Origin: Microcoleus sp036704825
Lineage (GTDB): Bacteria; Cyanobacteriota; Cyanobacteriia; Cyanobacteriales; Microcoleaceae
DNA length: 64,000 nucleotides
Direction: 5' to 3'
Assembly (NCBI GenBank): GCA_036704825.1
Contig: JAUBSN010000034.1
Span: 1 to 64,000, forward strand
A model generated the notes under the pieces. It searched no databases. It worked only from the letters and a program-made list of their open reading frames with translations, and was not told the origin of the DNA. A program made the position numbers and the translations under genes. Positions 16,801 through 24,663 of this stretch are shown piece by piece. Every line of letters starts with the position of its first letter. Position 1 is the stretch's first letter.

Positions 16801-17666
16801 TAGAACAAACTTTACACGAACTCCAACGCACCCAAACTCAATTAATTCAAAGTGAAAAAATGTCTAGTTTGGGCCAGTTAGTAGCAGGTGTCGCCCACGA
16901 AATTAACAACCCGGTTAATTTTATCTACGGCAACCTCAGCTACACCAGCGAATACACTCAAAAATTGCTAAAAATGCTGCGACTTTACCAGAAGGAATAC
17001 CCGCAGCCTAGCGAAAGAATTGTAGATGCCAGGGAAGACTTTGAAATTGATTATCTTATTGAAGATTTACCGAAAATTTTAGCATCGATGAAAGTAGGAG
17101 CCGATCGCATCCGCGACATAGTTTTGAGCCTGCGAACTTTTTCAAGACTTGACGAAGCCGAAAAGAAACAAGTTGACATTCACGAAGGCATTGAAAGTAC
17201 GCTGCTGATTTTGCAAAACCGCCTGAAACATAAAGCCGATTACCCGACAATAAATGTGATTAAAGAATACGGTAATTTGCCTTTAGTTGAATGTTATCCC
17301 GGTCAGTTAAATCAAGTATTTATGAATTTGTTGAGCAATGCGCTAGACGCATTGGAAATGGAGATGAAGAAATCCAATACCACCGCCAAAAATCTCGCAA
17401 TTACGATTCGCACTCAAGTAACCGACAATAACAGCGTTGCCATCTGGATAGCTGACAGCGGCCCCGGAATGAGCGAAGATGTGCAAAAGCGCTTGTTTGA
17501 CCCGTTTTTCACTACTAAACCCATTGGCAAAGGAACTGGCTTAGGATTGGCGATCTCGCATTCTATTATAGTAGAAAAACACGGCGGCAAGCTTTCTTGC
17601 AATTCTGTAGTGGGAGAAGGTTCCGAATTTGCGATCGAAATTCCTCTGCGGCAAAAGATGAATTAA
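13824..17666 (+). CDS. Multi-PAS, GAF-containing sensor histidine kinase
   Basis: 1280 residues, cytoplasmic. By eye there are about six PAS domains, at roughly 18-130, 187-305, 310-430, 435-555, 560-680 and 685-805. They are linked by short coiled coils (one at about 140-185). A GAF domain follows (835-985), then a coiled coil. The kinase core has the phosphoacceptor His1025 in VAGVAHEINNPVNFIYGN, the N box FMNLLSNALDALE, and G boxes IADSGPGMSED and GKGTGLGLAIS. The insertion between H and N boxes is typical of a cyanobacterial kinase subgroup. There is no receiver domain and no adjacent response regulator, so the partner is unknown. Signals could be redox, light or small ligands. Confidence 0.93.
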   Translation: MQSQLGKAKRNRSRCQLLELCPIGLALCRTDGTFLDVNPAFASIIGRTVAETLHLNYWEIQQTQCAPPELYLECPAKNSRTHLCEAEYKHKNQHLVPVRVSERAIETEGQCAIWLSVEEIFNNRDQNSAPLESAPPQGNSHLEKLLTKQTAELEKTQKLLEKKIAELEQAQEKLRIQSQIIDQIHEAVISTDMDGSIAIWNQACKKLYGYEETEAVGQHISLIYPPEQQEFLLEQVIKPLQEKGEHKIEVITRRKSGEKFSSHLMLSLLKDNTGEVVGMMGTLTDISVCKALEQELAQRQALFDAFLKEAPAGLCILDSQLRYQQINQFLAEINCLSPADHIGKTVREILPNIAPIIEPLYEEILRTKQPLINIEMSGDNPRKPGFVRHLTGSYFPLLDKDGEVVGIGAVVVDISDRKQAEAALQKSEQLYRTMASNFPNGAVMLFDPELRYTLVEGTELAAVGLAKELMEGKTIWEVFEPDVCTDIEPTYRAALAGETVVTEFFYSDRVYLGYALPVRNERQEIIGGLLMTQNITARQLAEEALKESEEKYRCIVETADEGIWIVDTEGKTTFVNQKMADMLGCTPEEMIGESLFAFMDAEGMAIAQVSLERRREGISEQHDFKFRRRDGSDLWAMVSTNSLADKQGRYVGALAMVADITDRKQTEAALQQSEAKFRSLYELTSLPVFMLCDNAITDANTATLKLFGCTTPQQLCGQHPGKLSPPFQPNGKDSLSLADEMMEIAFERGNHRFGWVHQRLDGTDFPAEVVLTIIEVGNEKIIQAVVQDLTDRFLAEETLVRSEQSLRQQAQREQLLNQIANQIRTSLDLDTILATAVQEIRNLMRLDWCIFIWYRPNSNPPVWDVTYEAKNADLPSILGTYPVDNKSSVPRRQILQREILRIDDVSNFEDAEVRENFQGLKINSVLSLPVQTASGDIGAIACYQAVSARNWSDSEVELMQAVVAQIAIAIDHAELYTQTRTAARLAQAQAQQLEQTLHELQRTQTQLIQSEKMSSLGQLVAGVAHEINNPVNFIYGNLSYTSEYTQKLLKMLRLYQKEYPQPSERIVDAREDFEIDYLIEDLPKILASMKVGADRIRDIVLSLRTFSRLDEAEKKQVDIHEGIESTLLILQNRLKHKADYPTINVIKEYGNLPLVECYPGQLNQVFMNLLSNALDALEMEMKKSNTTAKNLAITIRTQVTDNNSVAIWIADSGPGMSEDVQKRLFDPFFTTKPIGKGTGLGLAISHSIIVEKHGGKLSCNSVVGEGSEFAIEIPLRQKMN

Positions 17667-17670
17667 ACTT

Positions 17671-17985
17671 ATACTAATTCTCAAAAGTCATGCAACAGTA
17701 GCTGTAGGGTGCGCCGCCCTAGAAAAATTATCAAAAAAAGCGACTATCTCACAGCGACGCACCGATGCATACAGTCTTTCAGGAAACAAACCAAAAACTC
17801 ATAACTGTTGCAATATTTTGGAGAATTGGTATAATTTCCAAAATATTGCAACAGTAGCTGTAGGGTGCGTCGCCACCTGCCAATCCTAAAAAAGAGCGAC
17901 AATCTCCAAGCGACGCACCTTACCTGATAGTTCAGGAAACAAACCAAAAACTCATAATTGTTGCAAGAGTTTGGAGAATTGGTAT
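17671..17985. repeat. Two tandem MITE-like elements with terminal inverted repeats
   Basis: Copy 1 spans about 17671-17832 and copy 2 about 17830-17985, with a 156-bp period. Each is bounded by inverted ends of about 30 bp: the left end reads ATAC(T/C)AATTCTC..., then TGCAACAGTAGC, and the right end reads ...TTGCAA(T/G)A, then TTTGGAGAATTGGTAT. Inside each is a GGTGCG(C/T)CGC ... GCGACGCACC hairpin. No transposase is encoded, so they would be non-autonomous. They lie between the kinase gene and the leftward acetyltransferase gene. Confidence 0.7.
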
Positions 17986-18104
17986 TAGCGTGTAATTTTT
18001 AGGAATGAAAAATCAATAACTTGCACAATTAAACCCCAGAAGCCTCGATCCAAGGTAAACTATTGCTCTATTAGTCACCTTATTTATTTTTCATTCCTTA
18101 GTAA

Positions 18105-18599
18105 TTATAGCTTTTTTCTACCTAGAAATTTTACGTAAACCCGATCGCACCTTGGCGTCTCCACACCAGTTGTCGGTAGATATCCGCTATTTTCGTACAT
18201 TTGCACAGCTTCTTTGAGAATGCTGGCAGTTTCAATCCAGATTTCATCAAAGCCGCGAGCTATAATTTTACTTTCCAATTCTTGCAGTAAAAATTTCCCC
18301 AAACCTTGTCCTCTTGCTGCTGGCAAAATATACATTTTGCGAATTTCCACAGCATTATTTCCCCGCTCAATTGGATAGTAAGCCGCCGTACCCACTATTT
18401 TATCCTGCCGTTCAACTACCCAAAATTCGCCGCCTTGATTGTGATAATGTAGTTCTACATCATAGACATCTCGATCTGCCCCGTGAGGTTCGCATTTTAA
18501 ACCGTATTCTGCTAAAACATCCCTAATTAAATAGAACGCCTCAGCGCGATCGCGCGTTTCCCAGGAACGAATTAAAAAATCCAGATGTTGGGTTTTCAT
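18105..18599 (-). CDS. GNAT-family N-acetyltransferase
   Basis: 164 residues, the usual GNAT length. The acetyl-CoA loop is seen in IRKMYILPAARGQGLGKFLL (about 86-105, R-G-Q-G-L-G), preceded by the beta4 strand and followed by the C-terminal YENSGYLPT and VKFLGRK. The family moves an acetyl group from acetyl-CoA to an amine; the acceptor cannot be predicted. It stands alone, downstream of the MiaE-like gene in the same orientation with a gap of about 90 bp. Confidence 0.9.
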   Translation of the reverse strand: MKTQHLDFLIRSWETRDRAEAFYLIRDVLAEYGLKCEPHGADRDVYDVELHYHNQGGEFWVVERQDKIVGTAAYYPIERGNNAVEIRKMYILPAARGQGLGKFLLQELESKIIARGFDEIWIETASILKEAVQMYENSGYLPTTGVETPRCDRVYVKFLGRKKL

Positions 18600-18688
18600 T
18601 GTTGTTGCAACGTATATTTTATTTTGACTTTAGCAACTGTAAAATTACTGATTTTTTGTGTTTGACAGTTTTTAAGTGCACCTAGGTT

Positions 18689-19273
18689 TTAACTGTGAAT
18701 TCTCGGTTCGGGATGAAGAATTGCCAGCAGCTCGCTCTCTACTAATGATAATTCCTCCAGCCTGTCAATCACAAGAGTGCGATCGAAATAAGTTGTTGCC
18801 AAAATCCAATATACCCCGTAATGGCGCGCCTCCGAAGCCATCAAACTGCGGTAAAACTTAGCTAATTCCGCGTCGGGACAGCGATCGCCCAGCAGCCCCA
18901 ACCGTTCGTGACTGCGCGCTTCTATCAAACCAGAAACCAACAAAGAATCCAAAAGTCTCTCCGGTTCCTGCTTGCGAATTTGGGCGGACAAACCAGCACC
19001 GTAGGGAGGTGCAGCCAAAGGGCCTAAAGCAATGCCGCGCTTTTCTAAGCGCTGGTTGACTTGGTCGAAATGCTCTAATTCTTCGCGGGCGATCGCCGTT
19101 AGCATCCTCACCAATTTTTCCCGGGCTGGGTAGCGAAACATTAAATTTAACGCTACTCCCGCCGCTTTCCGCTCGCAGTGAGAATGGTCTAATAAGATTG
19201 CATCCAAATGGGCGATCGCCTGTTGCACCCAAGCTTCCGAAGTCGGCTGTTTCAAAAACTTAATAGTTGTCAT
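18689..19273 (-). CDS. miaE: MiaE-like tRNA-(ms2io6A)-hydroxylase
   Basis: 194 residues, a four-helix ferritin-like protein. Iron-binding carboxylate/histidine motifs are visible: DHSHCERKAAG near 29-39, AREELEHFDQV near 66-76, GLIEARSHERL near 115-125, and MASEARHYGVYW near 145-156. MiaE hydroxylates the isopentenyl side chain of the modified adenosine at tRNA position 37. The motif spacing and the GPLAAPPYGAGL segment fit the family well. A heptamer repeat array (TCAGTAG) begins at its start codon and may hold the promoter. Confidence 0.85.
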   Translation of the reverse strand: MTTIKFLKQPTSEAWVQQAIAHLDAILLDHSHCERKAAGVALNLMFRYPAREKLVRMLTAIAREELEHFDQVNQRLEKRGIALGPLAAPPYGAGLSAQIRKQEPERLLDSLLVSGLIEARSHERLGLLGDRCPDAELAKFYRSLMASEARHYGVYWILATTYFDRTLVIDRLEELSLVESELLAILHPEPRIHS

Positions 19274-19274
19274 T

Positions 19275-19375
19275 AGTCAGTAGTCAGTAGTCAGTAGTCA
19301 GTAGTCAGTAGTCATTGTAAGGTGCGTCAGGATTGAATCTTTTATCACATTGCTGATTGTTTCGCCTGACGCACC
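19275..19375. repeat. TCAGTAG heptamer array plus GGTGCGTCAG hairpin
   Basis: About five and a half TCAGTAG units (19275-19314) are followed directly by GGTGCGTCAG (19321-19330) and its inverted partner CTGACGCACC (19366-19375). Two unrelated repeat families are therefore adjacent in a single 160-bp spacer between two leftward genes. Confidence 0.8.
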
Positions 19376-19435
19376 CTACTACTTCTTCTTCCCATGTAAT
19401 GTGTATTTGCACCTTACTTAGTCAGCAATAATTAG

Positions 19436-21616
19436 TCATCCTATTTTACACAATTTTTCAAACACCCCATACATATCACCAGCAAACTTTTTCGGATTCC
19501 ACAGCGGCGACAAATTGGCTGGATCTTTAGATTTCACCAACTGTGCTTTAATTGCATTTCTCAGTTCACGATCTTGACCCAGTTTTACACCCAAATCCAC
19601 ATATTCCGACCAAGACAAAGCCACACCAGTTTCCATCCCCAAAGCTTGGAAAAACGAATAACCCATTCTCGACAAAAATTGCTCTCCTGTGCGAGTCACC
19701 ACCGGCAAATTAAACCACAAAGCCTCTAAAGTTTGAGTTCGTCCGTTGTAAGGATAAGAATCTAACAACACATCTGCCAGCAAATAGATAATTCTGTGTT
19801 CTTCCTCAGTAGCAAACCTCGGCAAAAACTTAATTCGGTGCTTGCTCACTTTCTCAGCTTCGCAAGCTTGGTGATATGCAGCCTCAAACACCGCAGCATC
19901 GCCTAAAGCTTTGTGAATTAAAATACTGTTGGGTACTTGTTTGAGAATCGCAACTTGTGCTTTTACCAACTGGCTGTTGAATTTTCTTCCGGAAGCGACG
20001 CACAGGTAAACTATCTGATCCAAACCGATCCGATTCGACCTTCTCAATGCAACGGGATCGACTCCATATCTCTGAAACCCTGACACGGCTACAAAGGAAT
20101 CTGGCATCCTAATTAGCTGCTCGTCATAATATTTTTCCCGCCCGGCTGGGTGCGAGTGCCAGTCTGTAAGAAAGTAATTTTCTGGGGATATGTAAGGGGC
20201 ATCAAATCCGAGCCAAGAAATACAGACTGGTGCGGGTTTTTGGTAGAGAATGTCAGCGTGAACTGGTACGCTGAGAGAATCTAAATCAACTAAAACGTCC
20301 AATTCATCTTGCTGAATTTTGTCGATAATTTCGCCAGCATTGGCAAGTCCGTTCGGGTAGGTTGTCGGAAAAGTCATTTTGCCAAAACTTTCAAAGTGCT
20401 GAGTGCGATCGTCAGCAATAATTCTTTCCGAAGCGTACAAATACACATTGGGTGTGATGTCGGACAATTCGCGAATGATGTCAGCGCTGCACCAACCTAC
20501 AGAATGGCGGCTAAAGTGATTGGATAAAAAGCCGATTTTTAACTTGCTCGATGGAGCACTTGGTTTGAAACTGTAATTTGCGGGTTGAGAAAAACTATGT
20601 TTAATACATTGGTCGATATACTTTTGGGCAATTAATCTGTAAAGTTTTGAGTTGTCTGCCAAGTCATCTCGCAAATAGGGCGTGCTGAATAACAAGTTTG
20701 CATAAAGCGATTTAATTTCCACCGGGCTAGCGGTTTCTAAGTTTTGCTGCAAGTATGACTCTAGCTCTAAAAATCGATCGCCCGCAATTTGATTTAATCC
20801 CGACACTTGATAGGTGCTGATGAAGTAAATCGCGGTCATGATTCGATCGGTTTCGGCACACATTTGGCTGTATTGGTGCACGGCTTGCCGCGCGGCAGCT
20901 AAATCGCTAGTATCTCTGAGGATGTCGCACAAATGTTGGTGGGCACAAATAAAATCGGGTTTAATTTCTAGGGCTTTTTGAAGGTTGGGTATTGCGTCTT
21001 TAAATTTGCCTTGGTGGCGCAAAACTCGGCCAATTTGACAGTATGCTTCGGCTAAATCGGGTTTGAATGCGATCGCCTGCTGCCATGCAGCCACCGCCTC
21101 ATCTAACTTCCCCTGCCGCGCTAATTTATCTCCTAAATTTAAGTGAAAATCTACCTCAGCCAGATGGGGATTGAGTTCGAGAGCTTTTTGCTCGTATGCT
21201 AACGCTGCATCCTGCTGCCCCTGCTGTTTCAGTGCCCCTGCCAAATTCCAGTAAGCAGCAGCCAAATTCGGTTTAAGTTCGATCGCCTTTTGGTAATTGA
21301 CAACCGCCTCCACCAAACGCCCTTGTTTGTACAGCATACTGCCCAAATTAGCATAAGCCTCAGCAAAATCGGGATTCAGAGCGATCGCCTCAGAATAAAA
21401 CCGCATCGCTTCATCAATTTGGCCGCTTGCTTGCTGCACATTGCCCATTGTCACGTAAGCCGCCGCCCAATCCGGTTGCAGTTCCAGAGCTCGGCGACAA
21501 GCAGCGACGGCTGCTGCTAAATTGCCTTGAGAGTAATAGGTTTCTGCTGCGACTGTCAGCGATGCAGCATCTTCAAATTGGGGTGTTTCGGATTGGTTGC
21601 GAAAATCGGAATTCAT
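19436..21616 (-). CDS. TPR protein with O-GlcNAc-transferase (SPINDLY)-like domain
   Basis: 726 residues from ATG 21616, chosen because the longer frame would overlap the divergent muramidase gene region and its N-terminus is not protein-like. Residues about 20-270 hold at least seven TPR units (AAVAACRRALELQPDWAAAY and similar). The C-terminal half is a GT41-type domain: IGFLSNHFSRHSVGW, VLVDLDSLSVPVHADIL, VCISWLGFDAPYISP, and DSYPYNGRTQTLEALWFNLP with the sugar-nucleotide loop. Such proteins transfer a sugar to protein Ser/Thr. The acceptor is unknown. The gene is monocistronic and divergent from the muramidase gene. Confidence 0.9.
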   Translation of the reverse strand: MNSDFRNQSETPQFEDAASLTVAAETYYSQGNLAAAVAACRRALELQPDWAAAYVTMGNVQQASGQIDEAMRFYSEAIALNPDFAEAYANLGSMLYKQGRLVEAVVNYQKAIELKPNLAAAYWNLAGALKQQGQQDAALAYEQKALELNPHLAEVDFHLNLGDKLARQGKLDEAVAAWQQAIAFKPDLAEAYCQIGRVLRHQGKFKDAIPNLQKALEIKPDFICAHQHLCDILRDTSDLAAARQAVHQYSQMCAETDRIMTAIYFISTYQVSGLNQIAGDRFLELESYLQQNLETASPVEIKSLYANLLFSTPYLRDDLADNSKLYRLIAQKYIDQCIKHSFSQPANYSFKPSAPSSKLKIGFLSNHFSRHSVGWCSADIIRELSDITPNVYLYASERIIADDRTQHFESFGKMTFPTTYPNGLANAGEIIDKIQQDELDVLVDLDSLSVPVHADILYQKPAPVCISWLGFDAPYISPENYFLTDWHSHPAGREKYYDEQLIRMPDSFVAVSGFQRYGVDPVALRRSNRIGLDQIVYLCVASGRKFNSQLVKAQVAILKQVPNSILIHKALGDAAVFEAAYHQACEAEKVSKHRIKFLPRFATEEEHRIIYLLADVLLDSYPYNGRTQTLEALWFNLPVVTRTGEQFLSRMGYSFFQALGMETGVALSWSEYVDLGVKLGQDRELRNAIKAQLVKSKDPANLSPLWNPKKFAGDMYGVFEKLCKIG

Positions 21617-21715
21617 TTGGCGGCCTATCTGTGCTATTAAATTAAAGGTTGAATCTATATTATTTTGCAGAGTAGCAGTTTTAGCGGAATTACGGGCGAT
21701 CGTCACAGAGAATTT

Positions 21716-22384
21716 ATGAGCGACAAGCAAGCGACACAGCGCAAACATAACATCAAGTGGAAACCAAACCTCCTGCTGGGGATACTCTTGTTAACCTTAG
21801 CAATTCCCTTACCCTTTGCCCAAAAGACTTTTGCACAGCAGCAGCAGACAGCCAGCTTTCGGCAGAAATTATTTCAAACTGCTCTTTATTTCACCCTATA
21901 TTTTGAGGGCGGATTCAGCAATCACCCTGCCGATAAGGGCGGCAGAACTTATCGGGGCGTCTTGCAAACGGAATACAACGCCTACCGCTACAGTCGCGGG
22001 CTTCCGCCTCTCGACGTGACGCAGATGTCGGAAGCAGAGCTCTTAGAAATTTATCAACATTACTGGGATTCTAGTCTTTCGGGCACGATGCAGCCAGCTT
22101 TGGCGATCGTCATGTTTGACACCGCCGTTAATTTCGGTATTAATAACTCAATTACCTTTCTTCAGCAAGCGTTAGGATTGCCGCAAACGGGAGTTTTTGA
22201 TGCCCGCACCAAGGAAGCGCTAAAAGGGGCAAATAACAGAAATACCGCGCTGCAAATGATTAATGAACGAATTATTTACCGCTACAAAAGGGTGCAAGAA
22301 GATCCGACTCAGATGGCTTTTTTCCGGGGTTGGCTGAGCCGAGATTACAGTTTGTGGGGCTATGTGAACAAGATTAAAAATTAA
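21716..22384 (+). CDS. Secreted GH108-type N-acetylmuramidase (ZliS-like)
   Basis: 222 residues from ATG 21716 (MSDKQATQRK). A signal segment (LLLGILLLTLAIPLPFAQKTFAQ) ends near an AQQQ cleavage region at about residue 41. The catalytic domain opens with LYFEGGFSNHPADKGGRTYRG, the EGG(Y/F)xNxPxDxGGxT motif with its catalytic glutamate. A C-terminal peptidoglycan-binding-like segment follows (FLQQALGLPQTGVFDARTKEAL). It probably cleaves cell-wall glycan in the periplasm. It is divergent from the TPR/GT41 gene. Confidence 0.88.
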   Translation: MSDKQATQRKHNIKWKPNLLLGILLLTLAIPLPFAQKTFAQQQQTASFRQKLFQTALYFTLYFEGGFSNHPADKGGRTYRGVLQTEYNAYRYSRGLPPLDVTQMSEAELLEIYQHYWDSSLSGTMQPALAIVMFDTAVNFGINNSITFLQQALGLPQTGVFDARTKEALKGANNRNTALQMINERIIYRYKRVQEDPTQMAFFRGWLSRDYSLWGYVNKIKN

Positions 22385-22464
22385 GCAGCGCTGATTCATT
22401 TTCTCAAAGCTGCAGTAGTCCCGCGACAGGGGTGTAAACCCCTGTCTCATTCACCCGATCGATG

Positions 22465-24183
22465 CTATACAGTAACCCCATTTCGATTAGCTGTTGTCGT
22501 CAAAATGGACTCAACTTGAGCTGGAGTTAAAGTCGGATTGGCACTCAAAACTAAAGCCGCTACACCCGCTACCTGTGGCGTTGCCATAGATGTGCCAGTT
22601 AGGGTGTCATAGGTGCTATAGGGAGTTGTAGAATAGATGTCTACTCCCGGAGCAACTATGTAATCCAAAGCTGTGGAACCCGCACGGTTTGAGGTGTCAG
22701 GCATCCTGCCGTTTATATCAATACTGCCCACGGCAATTCCCAAGCTATCGGCATTACGAGCTGGATAATCTGGTTGGTCAACACCCGAGTTTCCGGCTGC
22801 CATAACCACAACAGAGCCTTTGTTATTTGCATACTGAATTGCGTTATTTACTGCGTTGGAAGGGACAAACTCATTTCCCAAGCTGAGGTTAATTACATTT
22901 GCTCCATTATCAGCAGCATAGCGGATTCCAGCAGCAACATTATTCGGCTGGCCGCTACCAAAGGCTGGCAACACTCTGACAGGCATAATCTTAGCATTGG
23001 GCGCAACTCCTGTGATGCCAAAATCATTTCCTTGGGCGGCGATCGCACCTGCTATGTGAGTCCCGTGACCGTAGAAATCCCAATCCATTGGGTTGTTGTC
23101 GCCCGACACAAAATCCCAACCCCGAATATCATCAATATATCCGTTGCGATCGTCATCAATGCCGTTTCCAGCAATTTCACCAGTGTTCCGCCAAATATTG
23201 CCCTCTAAATCGGGATGGGTGTAGTCAACACCACTATCCACGACAGCCACAACAATTCCATTTCCTGTAATGTTTTGATTCCAAACTTCCGGTGCATTTA
23301 TGACATCTAGCGCCCAATTATTCCCGGCTAAATCGGGAATATCGGGGAAGAGAGTTGAGCGGTTCAGGGCGCTGGAAACTGCTGCATTTGCATTCACCAA
23401 ACCGTAGCCATAATTACTATTAAAAGAGCCGCTAGGTGTGGGAATATTTAGTTCAGGAATAGAGGTGGCAGAAAGAGTCAGGTTGTAATTGGTAGAGTTG
23501 TCTAAAAAGCTATAGACTCGGACATAGTATGTCCCTGGAGCCAGATTGGGTACATCGATCACATCTGGGACTGTGCCACTCTCAAGAGAGAAGTCAACAA
23601 GTTCACCAAAATCAACTACACCGTTGCTGTTTCTATCTTGAATTAGGTCTACGTCAGCATCCGCTCTCAAACCGTCTAGACGCAGGCTAAAATTGCTTTT
23701 AGTATTGAGATCGAATCGGTAGAAATTTTCCCGATCGCCTCTGCCCACAAAATCAGTTAAGCTGATGCTACCATTTTCAACACCAACAAGATTGCGAGCT
23801 GTCGAAATAGAGTTACCTGGATCGGCGAAATTCAACTGGGAAGCAGATATCGTTCCTGTTAGCGGATCTGCGTTTACACTCGCGGATTCAGACTGCGGTT
23901 GGAGTTGAGCATCGGCGATATCGCCACTAACTCGATCGCTCCCAGGGAAACTGAAGCCAGCGCCTGCATTAGCTACAATAAAATCTGCTATCTGTGTCTG
24001 TTGGTCGGTGCTGGATGCTGCGGGATTAGTCAAGCTAGATTCAGCACTATAACCAGGAATATTTAATGGCTCGATCGCTCCGCTGAGCAAGTCGCTGTTA
24101 ACCGGAAATATTGATGTGGCGAGATTGTTTGGCTGTTGATTGAAATAAAGGCGATCGTTAGGATTGGTTGTGATGTCTGACAT
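22465..24183 (-). CDS. Subtilisin-like serine protease with N-terminal PPC domain
   Basis: 572 residues. Residues 1-115 are low-complexity and no Sec signal is seen. A pre-peptidase-type (PPC) beta domain spans about 120-240, with ENFYRFDLNTKSNFSLRL and APGTYYVRVYS. The S8 catalytic domain spans 285-572 with Asp316 (VVDSGVD), His373 (GHGTHIAG), the oxyanion Asn465 (AAGNSG) and Ser532 (GTSMATPQVAG). Aspartate-rich segments (GIDDDRNGYIDD) may bind calcium. The end is abrupt, just at the final S8 helix, so a C-terminal secretion module may have been lost. Secretion without a signal peptide would imply a type I route, which is inference. Confidence 0.92.
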   Translation of the reverse strand: MSDITTNPNDRLYFNQQPNNLATSIFPVNSDLLSGAIEPLNIPGYSAESSLTNPAASSTDQQTQIADFIVANAGAGFSFPGSDRVSGDIADAQLQPQSESASVNADPLTGTISASQLNFADPGNSISTARNLVGVENGSISLTDFVGRGDRENFYRFDLNTKSNFSLRLDGLRADADVDLIQDRNSNGVVDFGELVDFSLESGTVPDVIDVPNLAPGTYYVRVYSFLDNSTNYNLTLSATSIPELNIPTPSGSFNSNYGYGLVNANAAVSSALNRSTLFPDIPDLAGNNWALDVINAPEVWNQNITGNGIVVAVVDSGVDYTHPDLEGNIWRNTGEIAGNGIDDDRNGYIDDIRGWDFVSGDNNPMDWDFYGHGTHIAGAIAAQGNDFGITGVAPNAKIMPVRVLPAFGSGQPNNVAAGIRYAADNGANVINLSLGNEFVPSNAVNNAIQYANNKGSVVVMAAGNSGVDQPDYPARNADSLGIAVGSIDINGRMPDTSNRAGSTALDYIVAPGVDIYSTTPYSTYDTLTGTSMATPQVAGVAALVLSANPTLTPAQVESILTTTANRNGVTV

Positions 24184-24663
24184 AAGTTAAAAAATTTGTA
24201 AATTTCCAGAAAGGTGACTTTATTTCTAGTAAGGATTTTAGTCCTTAATCTCAATTGAATAAGACTCTGCACCCTCACTACAAACCTATGATAAATAATG
24301 AAAATTCCTGAACGGATATGCTGCAGCTTGGAAGTTGAGCAGGCGTTAGATATTCCACGAATCCTAAGATAGCGTTGGGATTCCTGGCGTTGCATTGGCT
24401 ATCGACCAAGTAACACTTTCAGATGTATTGTCCCCAATTAAGAGGGCGGTTATAACGGCTATATTTTTAAAAGCATTATATATCTACTCCCTGATTGAAA
24501 CTTGGATTTTTTATACTAACCCAAACTTCTGATAAAGTCACTTCATAAAATTCATAACTTAAAGTCATAAAAGTCATATTTGTAAAAAAATATTTCAATA
24601 AGCAGACAAACTAGAAAATTTTAGATAAATCATATATAACAACATAAGTCGAGGGCTCTCAAA
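24184..24663. other. 480-bp divergent spacer upstream of the protease and kinase genes
   Basis: A/T-rich with no gene. AAGGATTTTAGTCCTT near 24230-24246 forms a small hairpin. Close to the rightward kinase gene, AAAGTCA(C/T) recurs three times (about 24535, 24562 and 24571), which may be a binding-site cluster. GAGGG lies just before the kinase start. Confidence 0.35.
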
